Notes under the pieces: generated by a model
Told to the model about the DNA's origin: nothing
Seen by the model: only the letters and a program-made list of their open reading frames with translations
The model's database searches: none
Program-made: the position numbers and the translations under genes
Assembly (NCBI GenBank): GCA_023974075.1
Contig: CM043801.1
Location: 21,011,236 to 21,075,235, forward strand
Direction of reading: 5' to 3'
Origin: Chaenocephalus aceratus
Lineage: Eukaryota > Chordata > Actinopteri > Perciformes > Channichthyidae
Length of the DNA: 64,000 nucleotides
Part shown: positions 1-10,600 of the stretch, piece after piece
Position numbering within the stretch: position 1 is the first letter of the stretch
Layout: each line of letters opens with the position of its first letter

Positions 1-555
1 GTCACGGTTCTCTGTTGAACAGGACTTGCGAGTGGCCCTCTCCTCAGTGCAACCAAGGATTAAAAAATTATGCGCGCCCCGACAGGCACATGTATCTCAC
101 TAATTTGTAAGTCTGCAAAAATATTTACAATAGCACATGTTTCAATGCTGATTGCTGAAATGTTACATTTATAATTTGTAGTTCAGGACCATGGACAATG
201 CAGCTTCCTTGCATTGACAGTTCTCTGTGCTGAATTTCTGCTGAGTTTCCTTTGCCTCATTTTTTATTTTGTGACCTGTCTGGTTTAAATGAGTGTGTTG
301 CTGCTTTGATGAAGCCTAATTTGATAAAGTTTAATTAATTTCTGAAATATTTCGTTAATAAATATTTCATGAGTAATATAGTTGTCTTTGTCACATTTTA
401 TTTGGCATTAGTAAATAATTATGCACATTTACAGATATTTTACATGATATGAGTGATAACACCTGTTATAAGGGCTATTTTGCACAATAGGTGTGCCTTG
501 AGATTTTTACTTGTCCTTTGGTGTGCCTTGGGCACGAAAAGTTTGGGAACCGCTG
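1..555 (+). mobile_element. 3' end of a hAT transposon (left part outside window)
   Basis: The segment begins inside the last codons of a transposase-like frame and ends with GTTTGGGAACCGCTG at 541-555. That is the reverse complement of a typical hAT terminus (CAGCGGTTCCCAAAC). Between the stop codon at 101-103 and the terminus lies about 440 bases of AT-rich untranslated sequence. The next bases, GTCTAGAC at 556-563, could be the 8-bp target duplication, but the partner end is outside the window so this cannot be confirmed. Confidence 0.75.
2..103 (+). CDS. C-terminus of hAT-family (ZBED/SCAND3-type) transposase, partial
   Basis: A frame open from the window edge gives 33 residues and then TAA at 101-103. 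It contains DLRVALSSVQPRI and ends CAPRQAHVSH. This matches my memory of the extreme C-terminus shared by domesticated and active hAT transposases of the ZBED/SCAND3/FAM200 group, which end in a conserved LRVALS..PRI..LC block. It would be the dimerisation/C-terminal end of the DDE transposase. Only the tail is visible, so whether the element is intact cannot be judged. Confidence 0.65.
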   Translation, partial: SRFSVEQDLRVALSSVQPRIKKLCAPRQAHVSH

Positions 556-720
556 GTCTAGACTAATGGCTACACCAATGTAACCAGTGGTTACAGTACT
601 GTGGTTACTAACCACAGTACTTAATCATTTATCATTCAAATACACTTTATGAACAGGTACAAGTTACATAGTTTCTTTCCAACAATATTGGATATTGATA
701 CATAATTGTATTGTCATGCA

Positions 721-2746
721 TAGTGCTGCGTACCTGGACTCACATTCAGGTTCAGGTCCGGACTCAAGTCCAGAGGTTCAGGTTCAGGTCCGGACTTATA
801 AGTCCGGACCTGAACCCATGTCTTGTGTCAAGTGGTGTGAGTAACTAAAGTGAACTTATTGTGAGCTAATTATCAATTGAAAATTAACAATAATCAACTC
901 AAATTCAAACTCATCAGGTTTATTGTGCTCCCATCTAACTCGTGTCCACATTTCTCTACAAAGTACAAATGTAAAAAAAACACTTTTTGCCACTTAGTCT
1001 ACAAATGACTTATGAGAGCAACTACAGTGAACTACTACAAAGTTCAAACATTTATTTCATTTACCAAACTAAAGTAACCAAACAGTCCCTGAGCTGACTG
1101 AGCCTAAAGTGTAGAGTAGACTATACGCATTACACTGTTACACACCTACTATACAGTATAGGCTACACTGTAGTGACTGTACAGTCAGAGTGTATTTTAC
1201 CATGTATTTTCTACAACTCTACATGTGACATTATACAGTACATACTACATACAGCAGGGGTGGGGAACCTTTTTCCTCTCAAGGGCCATTTCAATGTTTT
1301 CAACATCCTCCGAGGGCCGTACAAATTATTAACCTCTGCTTAAAAATACTAAAATCACAGCCCACTCATTTCACCTTTCTTTCATGCTGTGCAAAGAAAA
1401 AACAACCTCTTAATCCAGATATCTTGCCATGACTCATGCATGCACGTGCACGGTTGTGGCGTGACCACCCAAACAGAAAGATATGGACACAAGATGTGTG
1501 CAAATGTATTTAGACTCCTATCCATGTGAACATGATTTAAGTCGGGGGGACCTAACCTCCTCTAGGGGGGTCCGGGAAGATTTTTTTTAAATGTTGAAGT
1601 TGAAAGCATCAATCTGGAGCACTTTGAGAGCAACATTAGTAGATCTATGGAAACATCTCTCAACACCCAAATGAAACAGAACTGTAAACAGATTTTCTTT
1701 TTCTTTATGGATATTTTACAAATCACTCCCCTTTCAAACTGTATTCTTGTTTATTAATAACAACTTTTTTTTACCGTCATATAGTATTTTATACCTGTTT
1801 ACTTTATTCTCTTATTTTTTGATAATTATAATGATCATATAAAGATATGCCTTTACCTCACTGGTTGGAGAAAAAGCTTCTTATATTCGTTAGCATAGCT
1901 GGCTAACCAGATGCTAATAACAATAAAGTTATTGACTGTCTGATCAGTATGACAGATGAGCAGATCACCACTGGGCTTTCATCTAAAGACACAGACACGC
2001 AGAAACTGCGGCATGTGTATGGACTTATCGGTACTGCAATTTCTGAAGTGCTGGAGTGGCGTTCTGGTGCTCTCCGTCAGAACGGCACCCCACGTGATGA
2101 CACGTTAGGCTTGTGTTGTGTTCAAGGACCCTGACCTTGGCCAGGAAAAACAGGCACTCACTTGTTTAATTATTTTGCGGTCTAGATTTCTTTAATTTTT
2201 TTATTTTTTGCGTGTGTTTATAAATTACCTCGAGGGCCACACCAAATGGTCTCGCGGGCCGTATACGGCCCGGGGGCCGGAGGTTCCCCACCTCTGACAT
2301 ACAGAGTGATGTACATACATACTGTTAGAAATTAAAATCAATGTTGATATGGCGTAATTTTGAATTAAATACACTATTTAATTTAAATCAGTTTTATTCT
2401 GAAAAAACCGGAAGTTCACACTATTAACTTCATACTTTTATTCTGAAAATTCTTCATTTCCGGTTAGCATTAGCATGTGGCGAAACGCTACGTTTTCAAA
2501 CCGTGAATCGAAGGTGAAATGACATGTGATGTTGTACACTGAGCACACTGGGATTAGCACTCATTTGTTGACGCTGAATAATGTTTATTAGGGAATGTTT
2601 AAATAACAACAGACACCAGAATATACGTAAGTGCTAGTTTTTTTGCGAGTCCAAGTACCGGTTCCCGACGTTCCGGTTTTAACCGGACTTGAACCGAAAC
2701 TTTTTACAAGTCCAGTACCGGTTCGGCTTGCCGGTACGCAGCACTA
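721..2746. mobile_element. non-autonomous hAT-like element with 8-bp TSD (host of a nested hAT)
   Basis: The left end TAGTGCTGCGTACC (721-734) and right end GGTACGCAGCACTA (2733-2746) are perfect inverted repeats of 14 bp. They are flanked by an identical 8-bp direct repeat, GTCATGCA, at 713-720 and 2747-2754. An 8-bp duplication and a TA-plus-GC-rich terminus fit the hAT superfamily. The subterminal DNA (about 745-815 and 2640-2730) is rich in short inverted motifs around 'tccggac' and 'ccggtt', as expected of transposase binding sites. No transposase frame is visible. About half of its length is the second element at 1255-2296. Confidence 0.85.
1255..2296. mobile_element. nested non-autonomous hAT element with 8-bp TSD
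   Basis: The left end CAGGGGTGGGGAACCT (1255-1270) pairs with AGGTTCCCCACCTCTG (2281-2296). The identical flanking octamers ACATACAG at 1247-1254 and 2297-2304 are the target duplication. The subterminal 'gagggcc' motifs on both sides are typical of this widespread hAT family. The interior holds only short frames with no recognisable transposase. It sits wholly inside the element at 721-2746, so it inserted later. Confidence 0.88.
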
Positions 2747-2754
2747 GTCATGCA

Positions 2755-3100
2755 TAACAAATACTTTACCCTAATGACAACGGACAACATCTGATATATC
2801 TCACAAGGAGAGGAGTACAAGGATTTCTTGAAAAAATTAAAGATGTGAGATATTTCATGAAAGTTTGTTAGTTCTTAAAAAATGGACTTGAAAGTTGGAC
2901 ATCCCAGAAAACGGTGTAAGCAGCAGACATGTCTTATTTTACTGTGATATAGTTTGTGTGTATACAATTGTTATAGTCCAAGTCCTTTTAAAGTCTTCAT
3001 GGCCACAGGTTATGTTCGTTCCAAGTCACATTTTGGCAGCTTAGGTTTGGAGATGACATGCTGTCTAAGGAAAAACTGAAATCTCCTTAACTCTTAAGTT
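2755..3100. other. intergenic, nothing recognised
   Basis: AT-rich sequence between the hAT nest and the 3' end of the zonadhesin-like gene. The part nearest 3100 is presumably just past its cleavage site. No frame, repeat or RNA gene was recognised. Confidence 0.5.
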
Positions 3101-3106
3101 TTTATT
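3101..3106 (-). promoter_or_regulatory. polyadenylation signal AATAAA of the zonadhesin-like gene
   Basis: TTTATT on the plus strand reads AATAAA on the minus strand, 94 bases past the stop codon at 3202-3200. Its position supports the view that the gene really ends after the third VWD module. Confidence 0.6.
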
Positions 3107-3199
3107 AGGGTAAGGGTTCATCAGTGTTGAGCTTTTTTGTGAATGCCACAGTGATGTTACAACTAGTCGTCAACATTTCCACAGAGTATTTTTGATGTC

Positions 3200-4665
3200 T
3201 TATCCCGACGTCCACCAATCTTTCACACTCCAGCTCTCTCCAAACTCTTGAACGTTCTTGGCCCTGGTACCATCTGGCTTCATCATGTCATTCTTTTTTT
3301 TACCGTCAAAGTTCCCACACAGACCCCCAACTTTCCTTTTATATATGCGGGGTAGAATGATCCCTGCAGAAACAACATCAACAACAGAGCATTACCGTAT
3401 TACGTGTTTAACTCTCTTTCAGAAAAAAATTAGTCATTAACTGACAATGTATGAAATTACATTGTGATTTAAGGATTTGTTGATGAATTACCTGCTCTGC
3501 CGTGGCCGTCAAACTCCACGGAGAGGCCAAAGTCGGTCTTCAGGGAGATGCGAGAACAAAGTTCCCTGATTTTTAGACCAGCAGTCGGTGAGGTGGGAAT
3601 TTTTGTTCTCCTTCCATCCACCTGGAGGGGGACAGAGAGGGGTAATTCCCAATGTAACTTATATTAAGTAGACTTGTCTGAGAAAATATTAAGTTTTAGC
3701 CATTTGTGTCAGTGTTACTGTCGTGATGGTTGTTGAGACTGAACAATCTCAACAGCTATTGGATACATTGGCAACAATATTTGGTACAAACATTCATAGT
3801 CCCCACAAGATGGTTCTTTTCAACCTTAACATACATGTCTCTGTCAGGTTAATTTATAGTAATCACTTTTCAAGTGGCCCCTGCCATTGCAGCACAATCT
3901 AAATCTGTTTCTTCAGAACTCTTTACAAAAAACAACATTATCAGACTCATTTGTACTGAGTTTAGTGCAACTGACTACAGCACTGTTTATAAGCGCCACA
4001 CTTTGTAAAAAAAAATGTCCATCCTCCATTGCTAATGTCCTTACAGCAGGGCCAAGAGGGAAATCTCACATTACAAATAAAGATACAGCATGCATCAGTT
4101 ACATTTATGCTGTTGTAACAAGAAACACTGGTTATTCCACTCAGCGCTTTCACAGATGTCTTTGGGCTTGCAAGAATATGATGATCTTATCCTAATACTG
4201 TACCTGCTATGAAGGAGCCAAAGTTCAATGACATGGAAAGAATAATATTGTTAGAAATGTCTTTGATACTTACAACCAGCCTCATGTTTTTCTTTAATAC
4301 CACAGTATGATTATACACTCTGATCTTAAGCTCTTGTAAGCTGTAGTTCTCCTTGCGCTCTTCACTTGAGCGATCATGTTTGCTATCATCATCATCATTA
4401 TCATGGTCATTATCATGGTCATCTTCTTCATCATCATCATCATCCCTAACTCTGCGACTGTGGTCTTCTTCACTGCTGCTGTCGTCATGTTGATGACTAT
4501 CAACCTTATCCTTTACAGTGATACCCTCGATGTAGACATGTGGAAGGTTATTTGGCAAGTTGTTGGTCTGGACCAGCACATACGAGTGGTCACCCTTAAA
4601 CTTGTGTTTCATTTTATCAAATGATGTGTATTCAGGGTCTTCCCTGATGGTGCACTCACTGAAGC
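3200..4665 (-). CDS. zonadhesin-like exons 27-29: VWD domain 3 with acidic insertion, and C-terminus
   Basis: Exon 27 (4665-4274) reads [20 protein letters not shown] and [20 protein letters not shown], a divergent VWD opening. It then has an Asp/His/Ser/Glu-rich insertion and resumes with [19 protein letters not shown]. Exon 28 (3621-3492) gives VDGRRTKIP and [15 protein letters not shown]. Exon 29 (3363-3200) gives [19 protein letters not shown] and [14 protein letters not shown], then TAA at 3202-3200. All three are unbroken. Unlike VWD1 and VWD2, no C8, TIL or membrane anchor follows, and a polyadenylation signal is near, so the protein appears secreted and to end here. Confidence 0.78.
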
Positions 4666-7600
4666 CTGTGAAGAAATTCATAAATGATTTCACAAGATGT
4701 AACATGGTTAAGATATATCACAATTAAAAAGAGTTAAATGGTGACCCGTGCAGTACCTGTAGACTGGCAGTAATAATTGCCCTCATTATTTGAAGGCAAA
4801 CAGCTTTTCCATCGCATTCATCTTTGTCATCGCAGTCAATCCAACCCACGCCATAGTCTTTCTCACATTCACATTTCTGACTGCAGTGACTGGTGTACCA
4901 CACATCAGAGAACTGACAAAACAAAAGTAGCCATAAGTATTTTATACTGTAAAAAACATGTGACTTTGATGAAGAGCTATTCTGTCACTCACATCATATT
5001 TGGTGCCATTCCTTTCCACACAACCACATTGTTCGATAGGCACACAAACCCTCTTTTTCTGAACAAAGCCTTCATCACATACACATCCCTGCACACAACC
5101 CTCATCTTCAGTGCAACGTGGTGGGCCATTCAGGTGTGTGCAGGTTGGACTGCAGGCAGGGACACACGTGGTGTAGTGACTGTTCTCTGGACAAGAGGGT
5201 GCTAAAGAGAAAGAGTGTATATTATATATTATATATATAACAACAAAAGGTCAATACAAAGGTCGATAGTACAATCAGGGCTGAGTGGTAAGTCAAAGCC
5301 ACATATCACATTTCACAAGCACTTACAAGAGAAGAGAAAAAGAGATCTCCGTCCTCCGTGTTTTATTCGTATATGATTTATATAGAGTCATTATTCATTT
5401 GTTTTAAAGCTCAATAAATAACAAAGAAGACCTTTGACCGGCACTTTTCTAATTTTGTCCGAAAGATTCCAACTTTAACTGAAACTCTGCCGCACGGTCC
5501 CCTCGTTCCTTGGAAGAGGCGCAGAGGTGGGTGTTTGTCATCTGCTGGTGGATTACAGCGAGGGAGGGATTGCAATGAATAACAGCAGCAGGAGCAAACG
5601 CTTGCCTCGGGGAGTGAGAAAAAGAGCCTCAGCGGAGAATAAACAGAAGGGCAACCATGGCCACCATACAAGGGAAGTCTTCCCTTGCATGGTGCATGCT
5701 GCTTTTGAGGCAGACTACAGCGCCACTTACAGGCCTGGTATATGTACTACAGCGTCTCCTGCGCTTTCGAGAGGCAATGGCCGGCTGTGGCCCAACCCCA
5801 CATCCACTTGATAGGTGTAGAATTGACCACTAAGCGGAGCACCACTTTTGTGATGAAGAAAAAAATTCAAATCTGGATCAGTCTGTATCAGATCCGTTGT
5901 AGCCTCGTTTTTAGAGATTTGGGTATGGAGGAAAAGAGAGAGGGTTGTGTTTTCTGACATTTGGTGAGTTCCCTGGAACACCGGGGACACAAAGTCATGT
6001 ATACAAGACGTACAAAAGTGCATTTTGCATGATAGGTCCCCTTTAAATAATGTTTTTTTTGTTAATCACACTTGAGGAGGTGACATGACATCACAAATAG
6101 GAACATGCCCAAAGCCTCAGGTGTCAATGGTGCCTAACCTGTGAGGTGTAAAGTATATATTATACTCAATCCATGTATATACGGAAATACTTTGAACTTA
6201 CTTGGTACAGGTTTAACTGGTGGTTGAGGTCTTGCCGTTGTTGTTGATGGTGGTGTAGCTGTAGTTGTAGGCTGCGGACTGCCTGTTGTTGAATGTGGTG
6301 TATTAGTTGTTGTAGGTTGTGGTCCTGCTGTTGTTGTTGGTTGTGGTTTAACTGTAGTTTGTGGTGGCTGTGGTCTAGCTGTGGTTGGTGGTTGTCGTTG
6401 AACTGTTGTTTGTGATGGCTTTGGGGTAGCTGTGGTTTCTGACTGTGGTAGAGCTTCAGTTGGAGGTTTTGGTCTACCTGTTGTCGAATGTGGTTTATTA
6501 GTTGTTGTTAGGTTGTTGTAGGTTGTGGTATTGCTGAAGTTGGTGGTCCTGCTGTAGCTGTTGTTGTGGTTTAACTGTAGTTTGTGATGGCTTTGGTGTA
6601 GCTGTGGTTGATGGTTGTGGTTTAACTGTTGTTTGTGGTGGCTGTGGTGAAGCTGGAGTTGGTGGTTTAACTGTAGTTTCTGAGGGCTGTGGTGTAGCTG
6701 TTGTTGGTGGTTTAACTGTAGTTTGTGGTGGCTTTGGTGAAGCTGTAGTTTGTGGTTGTGGTTTAACTGTTGCTGGTGGTGGCTGTGGTGGAGCTGTTGT
6801 TGGTGGTTTAACTGTAGTTTGTGGTGGCTTTGGTGAAGCTGTAGATGGTGGTTGTGGTTTAACTGTTGTTTGTGGTGGCTGTGGTGGAGCCGTTGTTGGT
6901 GGTTTAACTGTAGTTTGTGGTGGCTTTGGTGAAGCTGTAGATGGTGGTTGTGGTTTAACTGTAGTTTGTGGTGGCTGTGGTCTAGCTGTGGTTGGTGGTT
7001 GTCGTTGAACTGTTGTTTGTGATGGCTTTGGGGTAGCTGTGGTTTCTGACTGTGGTAGAGCTTCAGTTGGAGGTTTGTGGTCTACCTGTTGTCGAATGTG
7101 GTTTATTAGTTGTTGTAGGTTGTTGTAGGTTGTGATATTGCTGAAGTTGGTGGTCCTGCTGTAGCTGTTGTTGTGGTTTAACTGTAGTTTGTGATGGCTT
7201 TGGTGAAGCTGTAGATGGTGGTTGTGGTTTAACTGTTGTTTGTGGTGGCTGTGGTGTAGCTGTTGTTGGTGGTTTAACTGTAGTTTGTGGTGGCTTTGGT
7301 GAAGCTGTAGATGGTGGTTGTGGTTTAACTGTTGTTTGTGGTGGCTGTGGTGTAGCTGTTGTTGGTGGTTTAACTGTAGTTTGTGGTGGCTTTGGTGAAG
7401 CTGTTGTTGTTGTTGGTTGTGGTTTAACTGTAGTTTGTGAGGGCTGTGGTGTAGCTGTGGTTGGTGGTTTAACTGTAGTTTGTGGTGGCTTTGGTGAAGC
7501 TGTTGTTGTTGGTTGTGGTTTAACTGTTGTTTGTGGTGGCTGTGGTGGAGCTGTTGTTGGTGGTTTAACTGTAGTTTGTGGTGGCTTTGGTGAAGCTGTT

Positions 7601-10600
7601 GTTGTTGTTGTTGGTTGTGGTTTAACTGTAGTTCGTGAGGGCTGTGGTGTAGCTGTTGTTGGTGGTTTAACTGTAGTTTGTGGTGGCTTTGGTGAAGCTG
7701 TTGTTGTTGGTTGTGGTTTAACTGTTGTTTGTGGTGGCTGTGATGGAGCTGTTGTTAGTGGTTTTAACTGTAGTTTGTGGTGGCTTTGGTGAAGCTGTAG
7801 ATGGTGGTTGTGGTTTAAACTGTTGTTTGTGATGGCTGTGGTGTAGCTGTTGTTGGTGGTTTAACTGTAGTTTGTGGTGGCTTTGGTGAAGCTGTTGTTG
7901 TTGGTTGTGGTTTAACTGTAGTTTGTGAGGGCTGTGGTGTAGCTGTTGTTGGTGGTTTTGGTTTGAACTGTTGTTTGCGATGGTTTTGGTGTAGCTGTGG
8001 TTGGTGGTTGTGGTCTATCTGTAGTGTGGGGTTCATTAGTAGATGTAACAGGATGCTCTTGTCCTTCTGTTGTTTGAGGGTTTTCTGTCATTTCAGGTTC
8101 TGGTTGATGTGAGGGTTCAACTCCTGGGTGCTCTGTTGTCAGTGGGTGAAGTCTAGCTGTAGTTTCAGGACCAGTTGTGGTAGTTTCTATTGGTTTGGAG
8201 GTTGTTTGAAAGCTGTGGCCTTGTTTTTGTGTTTGGCTTTGTAGGGGATTGTGTATCAAAAGCAGTTGGAGCTATTGTTGTTGTGGGGATTGTTGTTGAT
8301 GATGGTTGTATTGACTTATTCTCTTGAGGAAGCTCTGTACCTTCTGTTGCAACTTGGTTGGAGGTTGTGAGAGCAGGGGTTGTTGGTTGAGCTAGGTCTG
8401 TAATGATATTTCACAAACAAGTCAGTCACATTCCCAGTTACAATGTGTGTGAACAAAATTGAATGTCAGCAAGAGAAAATAGTTACCTCTGCAGTGTCCA
8501 CGATGAAGTGATACATCATCTATGGCAACATCAGACTGATCATTGGAACCTATTTGCCCCTCAATTATAACCTGAAATAAATTGCACAGGTTCATGCTAA
8601 AGTACATTATACCAGCACAAGACCAATTACTCATTTATTTTTTTATGTTGTACATTTTTTGTGTTTTGCTCTGCAAGTTTTTATCATTAGTCAGATGAGG
8701 AGAATAACATTTTACCTGGAAAGCTCCATATGTTGCCAAGTCCACCTGAGCCAGGTGCCACATATTTCCATGGTCATTTCTCTTCCACCAAACAGCATCA
8801 GCTAATATATCCTGGAGCAGGTAAACATGGAGGCCCATTGTATCTGCTGAGCCGTACATGTGGTACCAGAACTGCAGACACTGAGGACCAGAGTCAGAAC
8901 ACTCAGAGCTAATGAGACGAGCTGTGTCACCATGTGACGCGCTGTTGGCTTCGATGTAAAGATAGTGGCCACCTGGTTAAGGACAAAAGAGTTTGAAAAA
9001 AAGAAAAATTCATAGCATACTATAAGTTTAAGGTATATCAAGATTCAACTGAAATGGTTGCTAAATGTTGACAATCCAAATGTCCTCAAAACACTAAAAT
9101 GCAAAACATTTCTTAAATGGTAAATGGACAGTACTTATATAGCGCTTTATCCAGTCTCTTTAAGACCCCTCAAAGCGCTTTACATACTACATGTCGTTCA
9201 CCCATTCACACAGAGCAGTGTATATTACTCTAGGAACTAACACGCATACACATTCACACACCGTTGGCCATGCCATCGGGAGCAACTCAGGGTTAAGTAT
9301 CTTGCCCAAGGATACATCGACATGTTGACTGCGTGGGCTGGGATCGAACCCACAACTTTCTGGTGGAAAGACGACCGCACTTCCTCGCAGCCACAGTCAC
9401 CCTTAATTAATTGCCCATCCTCAGGATGTTAATGGAAATATATCTTATCTTTATGTAAAACAGTACACCAGGAACTCATAGCCTGACAGTCTACAATTAT
9501 GGTTGAAACAGGGAATAACTATTTCAACAACCAAAATGTCTTTCACCTTGTGACTGTGTGGCTGAAACTGGGGTATAAGAGTGTGCAGACACAGTACAAC
9601 ACAAAAGTTACATGGCTGTGTGAGAAGCTATTTACCTCCCGTAGTGTGATCTGAAGAAGGCCCAGTCATTATAGTTGGGGTGGAGCCACTATGCCTTGTC
9701 CAATCGATAACATCAGTATAAAGTTGGGTCCACTGACATAGATCTTGTTCATAGTTGCAGTTGAGTTGGCATACTACACACACAAGTCAAAGATATCTTT
9801 AATTAACTGGAAATCACAAAAGATTATAAAAGTTCAGATAGCCGGGGTTACACGTGCTGCTGTGGAATTAGAACTTTACCTGGGTGTCTGTTATCTGGAG
9901 CTTGAGTAACGTTGTCCTTATTAAAGTCGGTTGTTGCTGCCACTACGGGAGAACCATCAGGTTTGGAAGGACTTGTTGACTTCTCATCACTCAGATCTGC
10001 AACAGTTTATTTAAAACATTATCAGAGTATACAGCCTTGGGATAAATATCACATTTTTTAAGGTTTAGTGGTTTTCATTCACAGTGCATGTTTTTTTACC
10101 AGAGCATCGTCCACGATAAAGCTTTACATCATCTATTGCCAAATCTGACTTTTCATTGGAGCCTCTACGTCCCTCAATGATAATCTAAGTTATGGAAAAA
10201 GGATTAGTTATCATTTTGCAGTCTCTTATTGTTACAATTTACTTCTACAACTTTGTTGGCTGACAATATTTCAATCATTTGAGTGCCTGGTGGAAGATGT
10301 TGCACCTTGAAAGCTCGAGTTGTTCTGATGTCCACCTGAGCCATTTGCCACATATATCCCTGCTCATTAGTCTTCACCAAACAACTTCTGTTTGTCTGTC
10401 CTGGAGCAGGTAATATGGAGGCCCATTGTATCTGCTGAGCCGTGCATGTGGTACCAGAACTGCAGACACTGAGGACCAGAGTCAGAACACTCAGAGCTGA
10501 TGAGACGAGCCGTGTCTCCATGCGTCACGCTGCTGGCCTCGATGTAAAGATAATGACCATCTATGAATGAGAAGCGAAGTGATCAACATTTTCACATACA

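Noticed and set aside
1949..2134. 61-residue plus-strand frame inside the nested hAT element
   Set aside because: No similarity to transposase that I can recognise; probably chance or a decayed untranslated leader.
4376..4624. Plus-strand hydrophobic Ile/Met-rich frame that looks like a membrane segment
   Set aside because: It is the complement of the Asp/His codon run in exon 27 and has no independent support.
6604..7792. Plus-strand Gly/Val/Cys-rich open frames of 134 and 111 residues
   Set aside because: They are the antisense of the mucin Thr/Pro repeats; the minus strand has splice sites and domain context.
9330..9365. tRNA gene (B-box-like 'gggatcgaaccc')
   Set aside because: No cloverleaf or A-box at the right distance; it is part of a dispersed repeat.
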